DNA of 64,000 bases from Brevibacillus porteri (GCF_003013475.1 NZ_PXZO01000017.1:62001-126000), one strand, 5' to 3'; numbered from the stretch's first letter, positions 43,374-53,140 are shown. The notes: generated by a model not told the origin, from the sequence alone. A program made the numbers and translations.

Positions 43374-43411
43374 AAAAAAAACCGAGACGGAAATACTCCA
43401 TCTCGGTTCGT
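43374..43411 (-). terminator. Terminator of the pot operon
   Basis: On the reverse strand AACCGAGATGGAGTATTTCC-GTCTCGGTTTTTTTT. Confidence 0.9.
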
Positions 43412-43421
43412 TCACCACTAT

Positions 43422-44477
43422 TTATCTGCCGCTCTTCATTTCAGTCCAGTAGCGGTCGTATTGCTGCAAGGTTTCCCCTACATCCACCAGCCACTCTGCA
43501 CGGGCAATGTCTGCTGTATCCAGGAAGACCATCTTATTGGAACGATATTCTTCACTGTGCAGTGGGTATGCTTTTTCGTTCGGGTTGCTGTAGCCAATCG
43601 ACTCGTAGTTTTTCACACTGACCTCTGGGTCCATCAGGTAGTTGATGAACTTCTCAGCCATTTCCTTGTTCTTAGCGCCTTTTGGAATTGCCAGCGTGTC
43701 TGCCCAGATCGTTGCGCCCTCTTTCGGGATGACGTACTCAACATCTGGATTTTGTGCGTGAATGAAAGCGGCGTCACCAGACCAAACCGTTCCAATCCAT
43801 GCTTCCTCAGCAATCATCTTTTGCTTGATGTTGTCTGTATCAAAGGCAACAACATTCGGTACTACCTTTTTCAAATCAGCAAAGGACTTTTCCAGTTCCT
43901 TTGTGTTCGTCGTGCTATTGGAGAAGCCATTCTTGATCAGTGCCATTCCCATAACCTCACGCGGGTCGTTCAGCATGATGACACGGCCCTTGTAAGCTTC
44001 ATTCCACAGATCGTTCCAGCTTGTCGGGGTTTCTTTTACATATTTCTTGTTGTAAGCGATCCCGGTTATTCCCCATGTATATACGAGTGAATACTTGTTT
44101 TCTTTGTCATAAGGAGGTGTCTTGAACGTAGACACGATATTGCCCATGTTCGGGATGTTGGCTTTGTTCAACTCTTCCAGGAGGCCCAACTGAATCATAG
44201 TGCCTACCATGTAGTCGGAAGGTTGAATCAGGTCGTAGCCGGATGCACCTGCTTGAACTTTTGCCAGCATTTCTTCGTTGCTTCCGTATACATCATAGTT
44301 AACCTTGACGTTGAATTTTTGCTCAAAATCTTTGATGACGTCTTGGTCGAAGTTGTCTGCCCAGCTATAAATATTCAATACTTGTTGCTCTTGCTCAGAT
44401 GACGATGAGCAGCCTACAGCAGTCACCGCAAGTACGGCGGTCAAAGCGCCGATCATCAAGGACTTGAAACGTTTCAT
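43422..44477 (-). CDS. potD: Spermidine/putrescine-binding lipoprotein
   Basis: A 351-residue extracytoplasmic binding protein of the polyamine ABC importer. The signal ends in VTAVGCSSSS, a lipobox. VLNIYSWADNFDQDVIKDFE at the mature N-terminus, GYDLIQPSDYMVGTM and WIGTVWSGDAAF are PotD blocks. It is last in potABCD, after a 61-bp gap from potC and before a strong terminator. GAGAGG lies upstream of ATG 44477. Confidence 0.94.
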   Translation of the reverse strand: MKRFKSLMIGALTAVLAVTAVGCSSSSEQEQQVLNIYSWADNFDQDVIKDFEQKFNVKVNYDVYGSNEEMLAKVQAGASGYDLIQPSDYMVGTMIQLGLLEELNKANIPNMGNIVSTFKTPPYDKENKYSLVYTWGITGIAYNKKYVKETPTSWNDLWNEAYKGRVIMLNDPREVMGMALIKNGFSNSTTNTKELEKSFADLKKVVPNVVAFDTDNIKQKMIAEEAWIGTVWSGDAAFIHAQNPDVEYVIPKEGATIWADTLAIPKGAKNKEMAEKFINYLMDPEVSVKNYESIGYSNPNEKAYPLHSEEYRSNKMVFLDTADIARAEWLVDVGETLQQYDRYWTEMKSGR

Positions 44478-44538
44478 TTTTTCCTCTCAACCTCCAAATC
44501 AGTTATGGGATTGCTTTTATGAAAACTCCATGATGGAT

Positions 44539-45336
44539 CTAAAAGATAGATTGATTATTTTTCGAGTCTTTACGGCGGAAAATCTCTGCCACCACAACCA
44601 ACAGCACAGTACTCACGATCAAAAGTGTCGAGAGTGCATTCACTTCTGGTGATACGCCTCGTTTTACCAACCCATAAATGTAGAGTGGCAATGTAGTCGA
44701 ATTCGGACCAGCCACGAAGAACGAAATAATGAAATCGTCCAGCGACAGGGTAAACGCCATCAGGAAGCCTGCGATGATCCCTGGCATGATCAGAGGCAGC
44801 GTCACATAGCGCAATGTCTCCCATGGAGTTGCTCCCAAATCTTGAGACGCTTCTTCCAGTTCTTTGCCCATATCAGCCAAACGTCCTGAGATAATGACCA
44901 TCACATACGGCATGCTAAACGTAACATGCGCCAGGATCAGGGTCACTTTCCCCAACTCCATCTGTACCTGGCTAAACAGCACGAGCATAGCCAATCCCAT
45001 CATGATCTCAGGGATGACGATCGGCAAGTACATCAGCCCGTTGAAGATGTTGCTCCAACGAATCGAATAATGCTTGACCGCCAGAGCGGCAGCCGTACCC
45101 AAAACCGTTGCGATGACGCTGCTGATAACCCCGATCGTCATACTGTTCATCAGCGCTTGCATGACCTGTCTGTTTTCAAACAAAGAAACGTACCATTTCC
45201 ACGTAAAACCAGTCCACGTAGCATTGATCCGTGAATCATTGAACGAATAAAGGACAAGGATCAAGATTGGCAGATACAAAAAGACCAGCATCAGCCACGA
45301 GTATCCAGATAGTGCGTTTCGACGTAATGTTTTCAT
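44539..45336 (-). CDS. potC: Polyamine ABC transporter permease PotC
   Basis: A 265-residue inner-membrane permease with six predicted helices. The EAA loop that contacts the ATPase is EEASQDLGATPWETLRYVTLPLI-MPGI. It overlaps the stop of potB by four bases and pairs with PotB as the channel. Confidence 0.94.
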   Translation of the reverse strand: MKTLRRNALSGYSWLMLVFLYLPILILVLYSFNDSRINATWTGFTWKWYVSLFENRQVMQALMNSMTIGVISSVIATVLGTAAALAVKHYSIRWSNIFNGLMYLPIVIPEIMMGLAMLVLFSQVQMELGKVTLILAHVTFSMPYVMVIISGRLADMGKELEEASQDLGATPWETLRYVTLPLIMPGIIAGFLMAFTLSLDDFIISFFVAGPNSTTLPLYIYGLVKRGVSPEVNALSTLLIVSTVLLVVVAEIFRRKDSKNNQSIF

Positions 45337-46187
45337 GCTGATCCCTCCTTTGTCTCGCTCGCTTTGGTAGCGCGGAAATAAAGAAGAATCAACAGCATGG
45401 ACAATAGCATCAGCACGATGGACAAGGCAGAACCAAACGGCCAGTCACGCGCGGACAAAAATTGATTTTGAATGACGTTTCCGATCAGAGCCGATTTCGC
45501 TCCTCCCATGACATCCGGAACGACGAACATCCCGATGGAAGAAACAAATACGAGGATCGATCCAGTGACGACACCTGTCTTGGTCATCGGCAGGGTCACG
45601 TGCCAAAAAGCTTTCCAAGGTGTTGCGCCCAAATCATACGCTGCTTCCAGCTTACGACGATCCATCTGCTCCAGTGACACATAAATCGGCAGGACCATGA
45701 ATGGCATGAGTGTGTACACCATCCCGAGCAGGACAGAACCCGAATTGTACAGAAGCGGCAACGGCTCCGAAATAATGCCCAGCGATTGCAGGAATGTATT
45801 GATTACGCCTTGCGAACGCAGGATGATTACCCACGCATAGGAACGGACCAAGAAGTTGATCCAAAACGGAATCATCACGAGCAAAAGCCATATTTGCTGA
45901 GTCGATTTTTCCAGTCGTGAAATGTAATACGCTAACGGATAACCGCACAAAATCGAAAATACCGTTGTTAAAACCGCTACGACCAGCGTATCCCAAAAAA
46001 TTTGACCATACAGCGGATCGAAAATACGGATGTAATTGTTCAACGTAAATTCATAGACAACTTGCCCGTACGTGCCTCTTTTGAGGAAAGACAGTACGGC
46101 GATCATAAGCATAGGCAGGACGAAAAGCGCACCCATCCACAAAAGGGCGGGAAGCGCGAGCAGTTTTACCGGCTTCTTGTTTAACAA
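45333..46187 (-). CDS. potB: Polyamine ABC transporter permease PotB
   Basis: A 284-residue permease with six helices. Its EAA loop is EAAYDLGATPWKAFWHVTLP. It overlaps both potA (7 bp) and potC (4 bp), indicating translational coupling. Confidence 0.94.
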   Translation of the reverse strand: MLNKKPVKLLALPALLWMGALFVLPMLMIAVLSFLKRGTYGQVVYEFTLNNYIRIFDPLYGQIFWDTLVVAVLTTVFSILCGYPLAYYISRLEKSTQQIWLLLVMIPFWINFLVRSYAWVIILRSQGVINTFLQSLGIISEPLPLLYNSGSVLLGMVYTLMPFMVLPIYVSLEQMDRRKLEAAYDLGATPWKAFWHVTLPMTKTGVVTGSILVFVSSIGMFVVPDVMGGAKSALIGNVIQNQFLSARDWPFGSALSIVLMLLSMLLILLYFRATKASETKEGSA

Positions 46188-47167
46188 GGAAGAATCACCT
46201 CGTCCGTCTGTGCCCAGCCAATGGCCACTTGCTCTCCCACCTGCCAGTCCAGACCGTCACCTGCGTACTGGTGTGCCATTACGGTCATATCCTGCCCCTC
46301 GAGGCGGATAAATACCTTGCGCAAATTGCCGAGGAACACCGCGTCAGCAATGGTGCCCAGCTTCTTGTGCTTATCCTTGTCGGAGTCAATCGGGTACAAC
46401 TTGATCTTTTCTGGACGTATGGCTGCATTCGTTCCGTTTTCCCGGAAAATGTTGTTTTCCCCAATAAAGGTAGCCACAAACAAGGTTTGCGGGGAGTTGT
46501 AAATCTCTGCTGGAGAAGCAATCTGTTCAATTCGTCCCTTGTTCATAACCGCGATTCGATCGGACATCGCCATCGCTTCTTCTTGGTCATGGGTGACGTA
46601 AATGAACGTTATTCCCAAGTTTTTCTGCAAGTTTTTCAGTTCAAGCTGCAAGCTTTTTCGCAATTGGTAGTCCAAAGCACCTAGAGGCTCGTCCAGAAGC
46701 AGAACGCGTGGGTTGTTAATAATCGCCCGTGCGATTGCTACGCGTTGCTGTTGTCCCCCAGACAGCTGCTTTGGCGTGCGCTTCCGCAATTCTGTCAGTT
46801 GGACGTACTGAAGTACTTCCTCCAAACGCTTTTGTTGTTCAGCTGCGTTTACTTTTTTCATTTTCAAACCAAACAGGATGTTCTGCTCCACTGTCATGTG
46901 TGGAAACAAAGCATATTGCTGGAACACCATGTTCATATCGCGCTGATACGGCGGCACATGGCTGAGTGGTTTTTCGTCCAGGAAAATTTCCCCAGTCGTT
47001 GGCTGTTCAAAGCCAGCAATCATTCGAAGCAGTGTCGTTTTCCCACAGCCACTGGGGCCGAGTAACGTCAAAAACTCCCCTTCTTCAATGGAGAGAGAAA
47101 AAGAGGGGACGACGACAGTATCTGCAAATCTCTTTTCAATCGAATCCAGATGTATAATTTTTTTCAT
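46181..47167 (-). CDS. potA: Polyamine ABC transporter ATPase PotA
   Basis: A 328-residue ATPase that powers import. Walker A is GPSGCGKTTLLR, the signature is LSGGQQQRVAIARA, Walker B LLLDEPLGALD, and the switch His lies in YVTHDQEEAM. The C-terminal ~90 residues form a TOBE regulatory domain. First gene of the operon; ATG 47167 follows GGTGAGATGACGG. Confidence 0.95.
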   Translation of the reverse strand: MKKIIHLDSIEKRFADTVVVPSFSLSIEEGEFLTLLGPSGCGKTTLLRMIAGFEQPTTGEIFLDEKPLSHVPPYQRDMNMVFQQYALFPHMTVEQNILFGLKMKKVNAAEQQKRLEEVLQYVQLTELRKRTPKQLSGGQQQRVAIARAIINNPRVLLLDEPLGALDYQLRKSLQLELKNLQKNLGITFIYVTHDQEEAMAMSDRIAVMNKGRIEQIASPAEIYNSPQTLFVATFIGENNIFRENGTNAAIRPEKIKLYPIDSDKDKHKKLGTIADAVFLGNLRKVFIRLEGQDMTVMAHQYAGDGLDWQVGEQVAIGWAQTDEVILPC

Positions 47168-47214
47168 TCCGTCATCTCACCATATGTCATTATACTCACA
47201 ATCTAGGTAACTAT

Positions 47215-47231
47215 ATCGTGTATGATACGAT
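47215..47231. promoter_or_regulatory. Operator-like inverted repeat upstream of potA
   Basis: ATCGT-GTATGAT-ACGAT, 5-bp arms, upstream of a TATAAT on the reverse strand at 47189-47194. It could be a binding site for a polyamine or stress regulator; no regulator gene is adjacent. Confidence 0.35.
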
Positions 47232-47302
47232 TTGTAAACAGTTTCACCAAGTCTGGAATGATTTTTTTGCGACCAGTAAGGATGAGAGATTCCTCCACAA
47301 AA

Positions 47303-47341
47303 ACAAACAGAGCCAATGAATAAACATTCGCTCTGTTGCTT
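47303..47341 (-). terminator. Terminator of the EamA transporter gene
   Basis: On the reverse strand CAACAGAGCGAATG...CATTGGCTCTGTTTGTTTTT. Confidence 0.75.
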
Positions 47342-47356
47342 ATCCATTTTATTTTC

Positions 47357-48307
47357 TCACACAGAAGTGGATTTTGGTTGAAGCGTGCGATTCCGGTTCT
47401 TCGCTTTTGCCCCTAGGAAATTCGTCCCAATCACCCCGATAACAATCATCACCGCGCCAATAAGATGGTAGTATGCCAGTTGTTCCTGCAAAAAGATGAC
47501 GCCTGCCACGATGGTAACCAACGTAGACAAATTGTTAAACACGCTGAGTTTGGATGCTTCCATCTTGGACAAGGCAAAGTTGGTCATAAAAGACGTCATG
47601 AGCGAGGACAATATCCCCAAAAATACAATGGAGATGATAAACGATGAGCTGGCGAAAGGGGCAAAATACGTCGACAAAGTCCCCTCTGCACTATGGCGAA
47701 TGACTGACCAGCCGTTAAAAAACAAAAATCCGAGTAACGCCACCATATACGTCATGTCTATATAATGAAAGGACTTAGTCATTTTCCTCGCCAGAACACT
47801 ATACCCCGCCAAAGAAAACGCGGATAACAGGATGAGAATGGTACCGATACTGCTCCCTGAGCCTGAGCTGACACCGAGCCCCTTCATTGCAAAAATGTAC
47901 ACGACACCTCCTACGGATAAAAGCGTGGATAGCTTTTGCAGCCACGTAGAAGACTCTCCCAAAAAGAATGCCGCCAGGATCATAGTAAAAATCGGAACGG
48001 TTGCTTGAATAATCCCCGCTTCAGACGAAGTGGTATACACCAGTCCAAACGCCTGAAGGGTAAAGAACAGAATGGGATACAGCATGGCGAGCGGTATAAT
48101 CGTGAGCATGTCTTTTGGTTTGATGGACAGCTTGATCCACCCAAACACGATCGGTATAGATGCAGCGATAAATGCCACGGTAAAACGGTGCGCCAAAGTA
48201 TCAACCGGGCTGGTTACAGCGAGTGCCATTTTCAGAAATAAAAACGACAAGCCGGTAATCCCTGCATTCAGTAATGCCGCAAGAATCGCTTTTTGTTGGT
48301 CTTTCAT
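47357..48307 (-). CDS. EamA-family drug/metabolite transporter
   Basis: A 316-residue membrane protein with ten helices in two EamA repeats (~5-145 and ~155-300). GITGLSFLFLKMAL, FFTLQAFGLVYTTSSEAGII and FLGILSSLMTSFMTNFALSKM are characteristic. It is divergent from a MocR regulator with palindromes between, so it is probably the regulated exporter; such pairs often export amino acids or cofactors. Substrate unknown. Confidence 0.88.
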   Translation of the reverse strand: MKDQQKAILAALLNAGITGLSFLFLKMALAVTSPVDTLAHRFTVAFIAASIPIVFGWIKLSIKPKDMLTIIPLAMLYPILFFTLQAFGLVYTTSSEAGIIQATVPIFTMILAAFFLGESSTWLQKLSTLLSVGGVVYIFAMKGLGVSSGSGSSIGTILILLSAFSLAGYSVLARKMTKSFHYIDMTYMVALLGFLFFNGWSVIRHSAEGTLSTYFAPFASSSFIISIVFLGILSSLMTSFMTNFALSKMEASKLSVFNNLSTLVTIVAGVIFLQEQLAYYHLIGAVMIVIGVIGTNFLGAKAKNRNRTLQPKSTSV

Positions 48308-48339
48308 CGTATGTATCTCTCCTACTGGGGACTTTTTAC

Positions 48340-48351
48340 AGACGGCCGTCT
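48340..48351. promoter_or_regulatory. Perfect 12-bp palindrome in the EamA 5' leader
   Basis: AGACGGCCGTCT reads the same on both strands, 33 bp upstream of the EamA start codon. Likely a protein binding site. Confidence 0.4.
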
Positions 48352-48382
48352 TAGGTTAATAGTAATGGGGGATCAATCGTGC

Positions 48383-48416
48383 TACAATGCAAAAAAGGAG
48401 TAACTGTACCGATACA
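48383..48416 (+). promoter_or_regulatory. Promoter region and operator of the third MocR gene
   Basis: TACAAT (48383-48388) is a likely -10. TGTA-CCGA-TACA (48405-48416) is an inverted repeat about 10-20 bp downstream, well placed for autorepression by MocR. The sequence resembles known GntR/MocR sites; binding is inferred. Confidence 0.4.
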
Positions 48417-48445
48417 AATCCAGCGGTAAGGGAATGTTTTTTTGG

Positions 48446-49795
48446 ATGCACAAATATTTGCAGCTACAAAATGAACTCGAAACGTTGATTGAAAGCCTCT
48501 CCTATCGAGACGGAGACCGGCTTCCCTCCATTCGGGAGCTCGCCTCTCGTTACCAATGCAGCAAGAGCACTGTAATCCGCACTTTGGATGAGCTCGAAAA
48601 GCGTCACCTCATCTACTCGGTCGACCGAAGCGGCTACTACGTCGTGAAAAAACAAAGAAAGATCCAACCTGCAGATACGTCGGTGATCGATTTTGCGACC
48701 TCTGCTCCCGATCCTGACCTCTTTCCTTATGTTGACTTTCAACACTGCATCAATAAAGCGATTGAAACCTATAAAAACGATCTTTTCATATATGGAACCA
48801 CACAAGGCTTGCCATCGCTCATTGCCGTCATCGCCAAGCTGCTTGGGAACCATCAGGTTTTTACGGACCCGGGTAATATTTTCATTACCTCCGGTGTCCA
48901 ACAAGCGCTATCCTTGCTGTGCATTCTTCCTTTTCAAAATGGCAAGGAAACGATTCTGATTGAGCAGCCCAGTTACCATCTTTTCATTGAAAGTTTGCAA
49001 GTACGCAAGCATCCTGTCGTCGGGATCAAGCGCACTGCCCAAGGAATCGACTTAGAAGAGCTGGAGTCTATTTTCCGAACGGGAGAGATCAAGTTTTTCT
49101 ATACGATGCCTCGCTACCATAGTCCGCTCGGTACGACGTACAGTCGAAAGGATAAACAGCGCATTGTGGAGCTTGCCCAACAGTACGACGTCTATATCGT
49201 AGAAGACGATTACATGGCAGATCTTGAGCATGACAGCAAAGCTGATCCCCTCTTTACCTATGATCGCTTTTCTCGCACCATTTATTTAAAAAGCTATTCC
49301 AAAATTATTTTTCCTGGGTTGCGTTTGGGTGTGGCCGTTATACCTGACGCGCTAAAAGATTCCTTTAACCAGCACAAGCGACTCATGGATATCGACAGCT
49401 CCATGCTATCTCAAGCTGCGTTGGAAATTTACCTAAAAAGCGGAATGTTCGAGCGTCACAAGCAAAAAATTCGCAGTTCCTATCAACGGCGATCCAACCT
49501 GCTGATGGCGTCTTTGAACCATTTTGCGACGAATGAAGAGCATCTGTTCACCTTTCAGCCCTTTGCGTATCCGGGGATTCATACGCACATTGTTTTGAAC
49601 GATTCCATCCCGGTCCCTGCTGTTATCAACCAGCTAAAAAAGTACTCCATTCTTGTGGATGCTACTGACAAAAATTACTTGGTGGGCTTTCCGCAAGAAA
49701 ATATTTTGAAGCTGAATGTGTCCTATGCCAAGGAAGCAGTGATTGAGCAAGGGATTGAGGTGTTGATGGATGTGTTACGCCGCATGCACCGTTAA
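48446..49795 (+). CDS. MocR-family regulator
   Basis: A 449-residue protein with a GntR winged helix (LPSIRELASRYQCSKST, ~30-50) and an aminotransferase-like domain. ITSGVQQALSLLCIL, EDDYMADLEHD and LKSYSKIIFPGLRLG, with the PLP lysine, are present. ATG 48446 is chosen because MHKYLQL is the common family start; ATG 48434 is possible but sits too close to AAGGGA. It is divergent from EamA, which it probably controls. Confidence 0.88.
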   Translation: MHKYLQLQNELETLIESLSYRDGDRLPSIRELASRYQCSKSTVIRTLDELEKRHLIYSVDRSGYYVVKKQRKIQPADTSVIDFATSAPDPDLFPYVDFQHCINKAIETYKNDLFIYGTTQGLPSLIAVIAKLLGNHQVFTDPGNIFITSGVQQALSLLCILPFQNGKETILIEQPSYHLFIESLQVRKHPVVGIKRTAQGIDLEELESIFRTGEIKFFYTMPRYHSPLGTTYSRKDKQRIVELAQQYDVYIVEDDYMADLEHDSKADPLFTYDRFSRTIYLKSYSKIIFPGLRLGVAVIPDALKDSFNQHKRLMDIDSSMLSQAALEIYLKSGMFERHKQKIRSSYQRRSNLLMASLNHFATNEEHLFTFQPFAYPGIHTHIVLNDSIPVPAVINQLKKYSILVDATDKNYLVGFPQENILKLNVSYAKEAVIEQGIEVLMDVLRRMHR

Positions 49796-50019
49796 CCTCT
49801 CCGCCTTAAGTCGCAGATAAAATCCGACGAGGGTGCGTTTTTGGACAACCAAAAAATCTCCATAATAGAGCTGTTGAGTTGATCCGTAGCACAGGCGGAT
49901 GTGAAATGATTGGTACGTAACCAATTAACGATCTACAACGTATTACAAATACAGGAATATGGTTTTAGCAGAATGATGGCGGCTTTATAAAAGAAAATAT
50001 GCAGAGAAAATTGTTTTAA
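49796..50019. other. AT-rich intergenic stretch without a gene
   Basis: Short, broken frames only (for example EYGFSRMMAAL then a stop). No RNA gene or clear promoter seen. It leads into the remnant at 50020. Confidence 0.5.
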
Positions 50020-50217
50020 AATGCATCAAATGCGGTATATCGTTGTATAGTAAGTGAATCCCAATTCAAAAAAATTCGTTCCATAGTCGGCCAGTTTGAA
50101 GTAGAATCGCATCTAGATACATGTATTTTGTTGGACTTACTCGGCGTGCTGCTGAATATTCCGACAAAGCGCAAAAAGGCCTCCAAAGTTGATGACTGGC
50201 AGTTAACGATAGAATGA
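50020..50217 (+). pseudogene. Start-less coding remnant upstream of the DedA gene
   Basis: A frame open from the TAA at 50017 to the TGA at 50215-50217 reads KKIRSIVGQFEVESHLDTCI, then LLDLLGVLLNIPTKRKKASK and VDDWQLTIE. This looks like genuine protein sequence (helical, mixed charge) but contains no ATG or GTG and no ribosome binding site at a usable place. It ends 14 bp before the DedA start, as an upstream operon partner would. The upstream 200 bp has broken frames, so it looks like the 3' end of a decayed gene. Family not recognised. Confidence 0.35.
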
Positions 50218-50231
50218 CAAAGGAGAAATAG

Positions 50232-50855
50232 ATGTTTCAAAACATTTTAGATTTCTTAATGGAATACGGCTATTTGGGAATGTTCATCCATTCTTTTGCA
50301 GACGCAGTCATCTTTCCCGTTCCTGCCTTCTTTCTTCAAGTGCCACTCAGCCTCGTTGATCCTTCGCAGGCATTGTGGATTGCAACGGTAGGCTATATCG
50401 CTTGTCTCTTAGGGACACCCGTTGGTTATTTTATCGGTAAAGTCCTAGGCAAATCCGTTCTGTACAAAATCCTCAAGAAGGAATGGATTGATTCTGCCAC
50501 AGCGATGTTTCAAAAGAAGGGCGAAGTCGCGATCTTCATCGGTTCATTTACACCGATTCCGTTTAAAGTATTTACAATCATGTCAGGTTGCTTGAAATTC
50601 CCGTTGTGGAAATTGCTTGGGTATGCGGCAATTGGACGGGCAGTCAAATTTTACGCAGTCGGATTTTTGTTTTATTTTTACGGTAAAATGGCGGAAAATA
50701 TGGTCCATAACGTTTCTATATATATATTCCTCATCATGGTGCCGCTCATCTTGGTCGGATTATGGGTGAAGAAAATTGTCACCAAGCGCCGCCAGCTGAA
50801 AATGGAAAACGCTGGCGTCAGCAATGGCATCAATGAGAAAGTCCTGAATAAATAG
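50232..50855 (+). CDS. DedA/VTT family membrane protein
   Basis: A 207-residue inner-membrane protein. It has the re-entrant DedA core: GYIACLLGTPVGYFIGKVLG, then GEVAIFIGSFTPIPFKVFTI and GYAAIGRAVKFYAVGFLFYF with the conserved Arg. Recent work assigns some DedA proteins to undecaprenyl-phosphate or phospholipid flipping; which one this is cannot be told. ATG 50232 follows AAAGGAG. It ends with a terminator shared with clpE. Confidence 0.88.
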   Translation: MFQNILDFLMEYGYLGMFIHSFADAVIFPVPAFFLQVPLSLVDPSQALWIATVGYIACLLGTPVGYFIGKVLGKSVLYKILKKEWIDSATAMFQKKGEVAIFIGSFTPIPFKVFTIMSGCLKFPLWKLLGYAAIGRAVKFYAVGFLFYFYGKMAENMVHNVSIYIFLIMVPLILVGLWVKKIVTKRRQLKMENAGVSNGINEKVLNK

Positions 50856-50857
50856 CA

Positions 50858-50895
50858 AAGAAACCCCAATTCACACATTGGGGTTTCTTTTTTTA
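50858..50895 (+). terminator. Terminator between DedA and clpE (bidirectional)
   Basis: AGAAACCCCAAT...ATTGGGGTTTCTTTTTTT. Confidence 0.9.
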
Positions 50896-50901
50896 CGCCT
50901 G

Positions 50902-53040
50902 TTATGCTTTTTTGACACGAATGCCTTCCTCTTCTACATCAATCAGCATCGCTGTCACTTTGTCTTCTTCCATCACCAGATCCGCAATGCCATCCTCGAC
51001 ATATTGCTGAATTACGCGGCGCAATGGACGTGCCCCGAAGGAAGGGTTGTAGCCCAGCTCAGCCAGCTTTTCTTTTGCGGCATCTGTCACGCTGATCTCC
51101 ATTCCTTGCTCAGACAGATTGCCCATAACATCTTGCAGCAGCAGATCGACGATTTTGACCAAATCCTGTTTTTCCAGATGAGCAAAGGAAATGATCGAGT
51201 CGAAGCGGTTTAGGAACTCTGGCTTGAAGTACGCCCCCAGAGAATCCAGCACGGTGGCGGGCTCGGGCGCTTTTGCTCCAAAGCCAACGGAGATTTTGCG
51301 CTCGCTCACGCCGGCATTGCTCGTCGCAATGATGACCGTCTCCTTAAAATTCACCGTACGGCCCTGACTGTCTGTTAGACGACCGTCCTCCAGAATTTGC
51401 AGGAACATGTGCATCACGTCCGGGTGTGCTTTTTCGATCTCATCCAGCAAAATAATGCTGTACGGGTTGCGGCGAACGCGTTCAGTCAACTGACCTGCTT
51501 CTTCATGACCGACGTAGCCAGGAGGAGAACCGATCAGTTTGGATACCGAGTGCTTCTCCATGTACTCGCTCATATCGAGGCGGATCATGGAATCACGGGT
51601 ACCAAACAGCTCCTCTGCCAATGCTTTGGACAATTCTGTTTTCCCTACGCCAGTCGGACCGACGAACAGGAAGGAAGCAATCGGTCTGTTTTTCGGTTTC
51701 AGACCTGCACGACTGCGTCGAATCGCCTTCGCGACTTGTGTGACCGCCTCGGATTGACCAATGACTTTTGCTTCCAAATGAGCCGCTAGGTTTTTCATTT
51801 TCATCTGCTCATCACTTTGCAGCTTCGTAACAGGAATCCCAGTCTTTTGCTCGATCAAGGCTTGGATGTCCGAGACGTCAACCTGGACGCGTTGTTCCTT
51901 GCCCTCAATCTGATCCAGCTTCTCTAAAATGCTTGCCTCCTCGTCTCGCAGACGGGCAGCTCGTTCATATGCTTCTTGCTCCGTCGCTTCCTTTTTCTCC
52001 TGATTGATCTGCGCCAGCCGCTCATGCAATTCTGCCGTATCAACCGCGGAGGACCTCAGATTCAAACGTGAGCCCACTTCATCCATGAGATCAATCGCCT
52101 TGTCAGGCAAGAATCGATCCTGAATGTAACGATGGGCGTATTCCACGCTGGCACGGATGACATCATCCGAGTAAGCGACTTGGTGGAATGCTTCGTATTT
52201 CGGACGCAATCCTTGTAAAATCTCAATGGCTTGTTCTACGGTTGGCTCCTTTACCATGACTGGCTGCAGGCGGCGCTCCAGAGCAGCGTCTTTTTCAATC
52301 ACACGATACTCTTTTAACGTAGTTGCCCCAATCAGTTGCAACTCACCGCGAGCCAGTGCAGGCTTCAGGATGTTCCCTGCATCCATTGATCCTTCCGCAG
52401 AGCCTGCTCCCACCAGTAGATGAATCTCATCCACAAACAGGATAACGTTTTTGCGCTTTTGCAGCTCGGCAATCACTTGCTTCACTTTTTCCTCAAACTG
52501 TCCGCGAATTCCCGTCCCTGCAACCAGAGAGGCGACATCTAAAATGTACACCTGCTTGTTTTTCAGCTTGGTCGGTACTTGCCCTTCCGTAATACGCAGG
52601 GCGAGGCCTTCCGCAATCGCCGTCTTCCCGACCCCTGGCTCCCCGATCAGAACCGGATTGTTCTTATTGCGTCGGTTCAAAATCTCAATAACACGCTCAA
52701 TTTCCTGTTCTCGTCCAATCACAGGGTCAATCAGTCCGGCACGTGCCGCATCGTTTAGATTACGCCCCAGGTCATCGAGGATGCCTCCACCACGCTCTGG
52801 TGCTTGTGGCTGCGGTTGGCTGGAAGATTTGCCCGGATTCATCGGGCCTTGGGCAAAGCCTTGCAGGAACTCATCCAGTCCAGAGAAGGAGGAGAAAGGA
52901 CTAAAGCCCATACCCACTCCCATTTTGTTGGTCAGCTTTGTCTGGCAGTCTTTGCACAGATCGTATTTTTGTTGCTGATTTTGCACGCGTATATGAACAG
53001 TCACAGTTGCTTCTCGTTGTTTGCAGATTTCACAATGCAT
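50902..53040 (-). CDS. clpE: ClpE-type Clp ATPase with N-terminal zinc finger
   Basis: A 712-residue Hsp100 unfoldase that should feed ClpP and help disaggregate proteins. The N-terminal zinc finger is MHCEICKQ and LCKDCQTK (two CxxC). Domain D1 has [12 protein letters not shown] and [11 protein letters not shown] (~120-300). A UVR-type coil (~410-450) and D2 with [16 protein letters not shown] and [13 protein letters not shown] follow. Short length and zinc finger set it apart from ClpC. ATG 53040 follows GGGGGGAT. Two CtsR operators upstream predict heat and misfolding induction. Confidence 0.93.
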   Translation of the reverse strand: MHCEICKQREATVTVHIRVQNQQQKYDLCKDCQTKLTNKMGVGMGFSPFSSFSGLDEFLQGFAQGPMNPGKSSSQPQPQAPERGGGILDDLGRNLNDAARAGLIDPVIGREQEIERVIEILNRRNKNNPVLIGEPGVGKTAIAEGLALRITEGQVPTKLKNKQVYILDVASLVAGTGIRGQFEEKVKQVIAELQKRKNVILFVDEIHLLVGAGSAEGSMDAGNILKPALARGELQLIGATTLKEYRVIEKDAALERRLQPVMVKEPTVEQAIEILQGLRPKYEAFHQVAYSDDVIRASVEYAHRYIQDRFLPDKAIDLMDEVGSRLNLRSSAVDTAELHERLAQINQEKKEATEQEAYERAARLRDEEASILEKLDQIEGKEQRVQVDVSDIQALIEQKTGIPVTKLQSDEQMKMKNLAAHLEAKVIGQSEAVTQVAKAIRRSRAGLKPKNRPIASFLFVGPTGVGKTELSKALAEELFGTRDSMIRLDMSEYMEKHSVSKLIGSPPGYVGHEEAGQLTERVRRNPYSIILLDEIEKAHPDVMHMFLQILEDGRLTDSQGRTVNFKETVIIATSNAGVSERKISVGFGAKAPEPATVLDSLGAYFKPEFLNRFDSIISFAHLEKQDLVKIVDLLLQDVMGNLSEQGMEISVTDAAKEKLAELGYNPSFGARPLRRVIQQYVEDGIADLVMEEDKVTAMLIDVEEEGIRVKKA

Positions 53041-53082
53041 ATTCAATCCCCCCAAAAGCGTTGTTTTGGAATTCAGAAGATC

Positions 53083-53109
53083 TTTGACCTTTCCTGACCT
53101 TCGTTGACT
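53083..53109 (-). promoter_or_regulatory. CtsR-like operator 1 (three heptads)
   Basis: Reverse strand GTTGACT-like heptads in register: AGTCAAC-GAA-GGTCAGG-AAA-GGTCAAA, 3-bp spacers, between the promoter and clpE. Confidence 0.75.
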
Positions 53110-53111
53110 TT

Positions 53112-53140
53112 ATTATAGTTTGACCTTTTTTGACTTTCAA
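53112..53140 (-). promoter_or_regulatory. clpE promoter overlapping a perfect CtsR operator
   Basis: Reverse strand TTGAAA (53140-53135), 17-bp spacer, TATAAT (53117-53112). The spacer and -35 contain AGTCAAA-AAA-GGTCAAA (53135-53119), the CtsR consensus. Confidence 0.85.
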
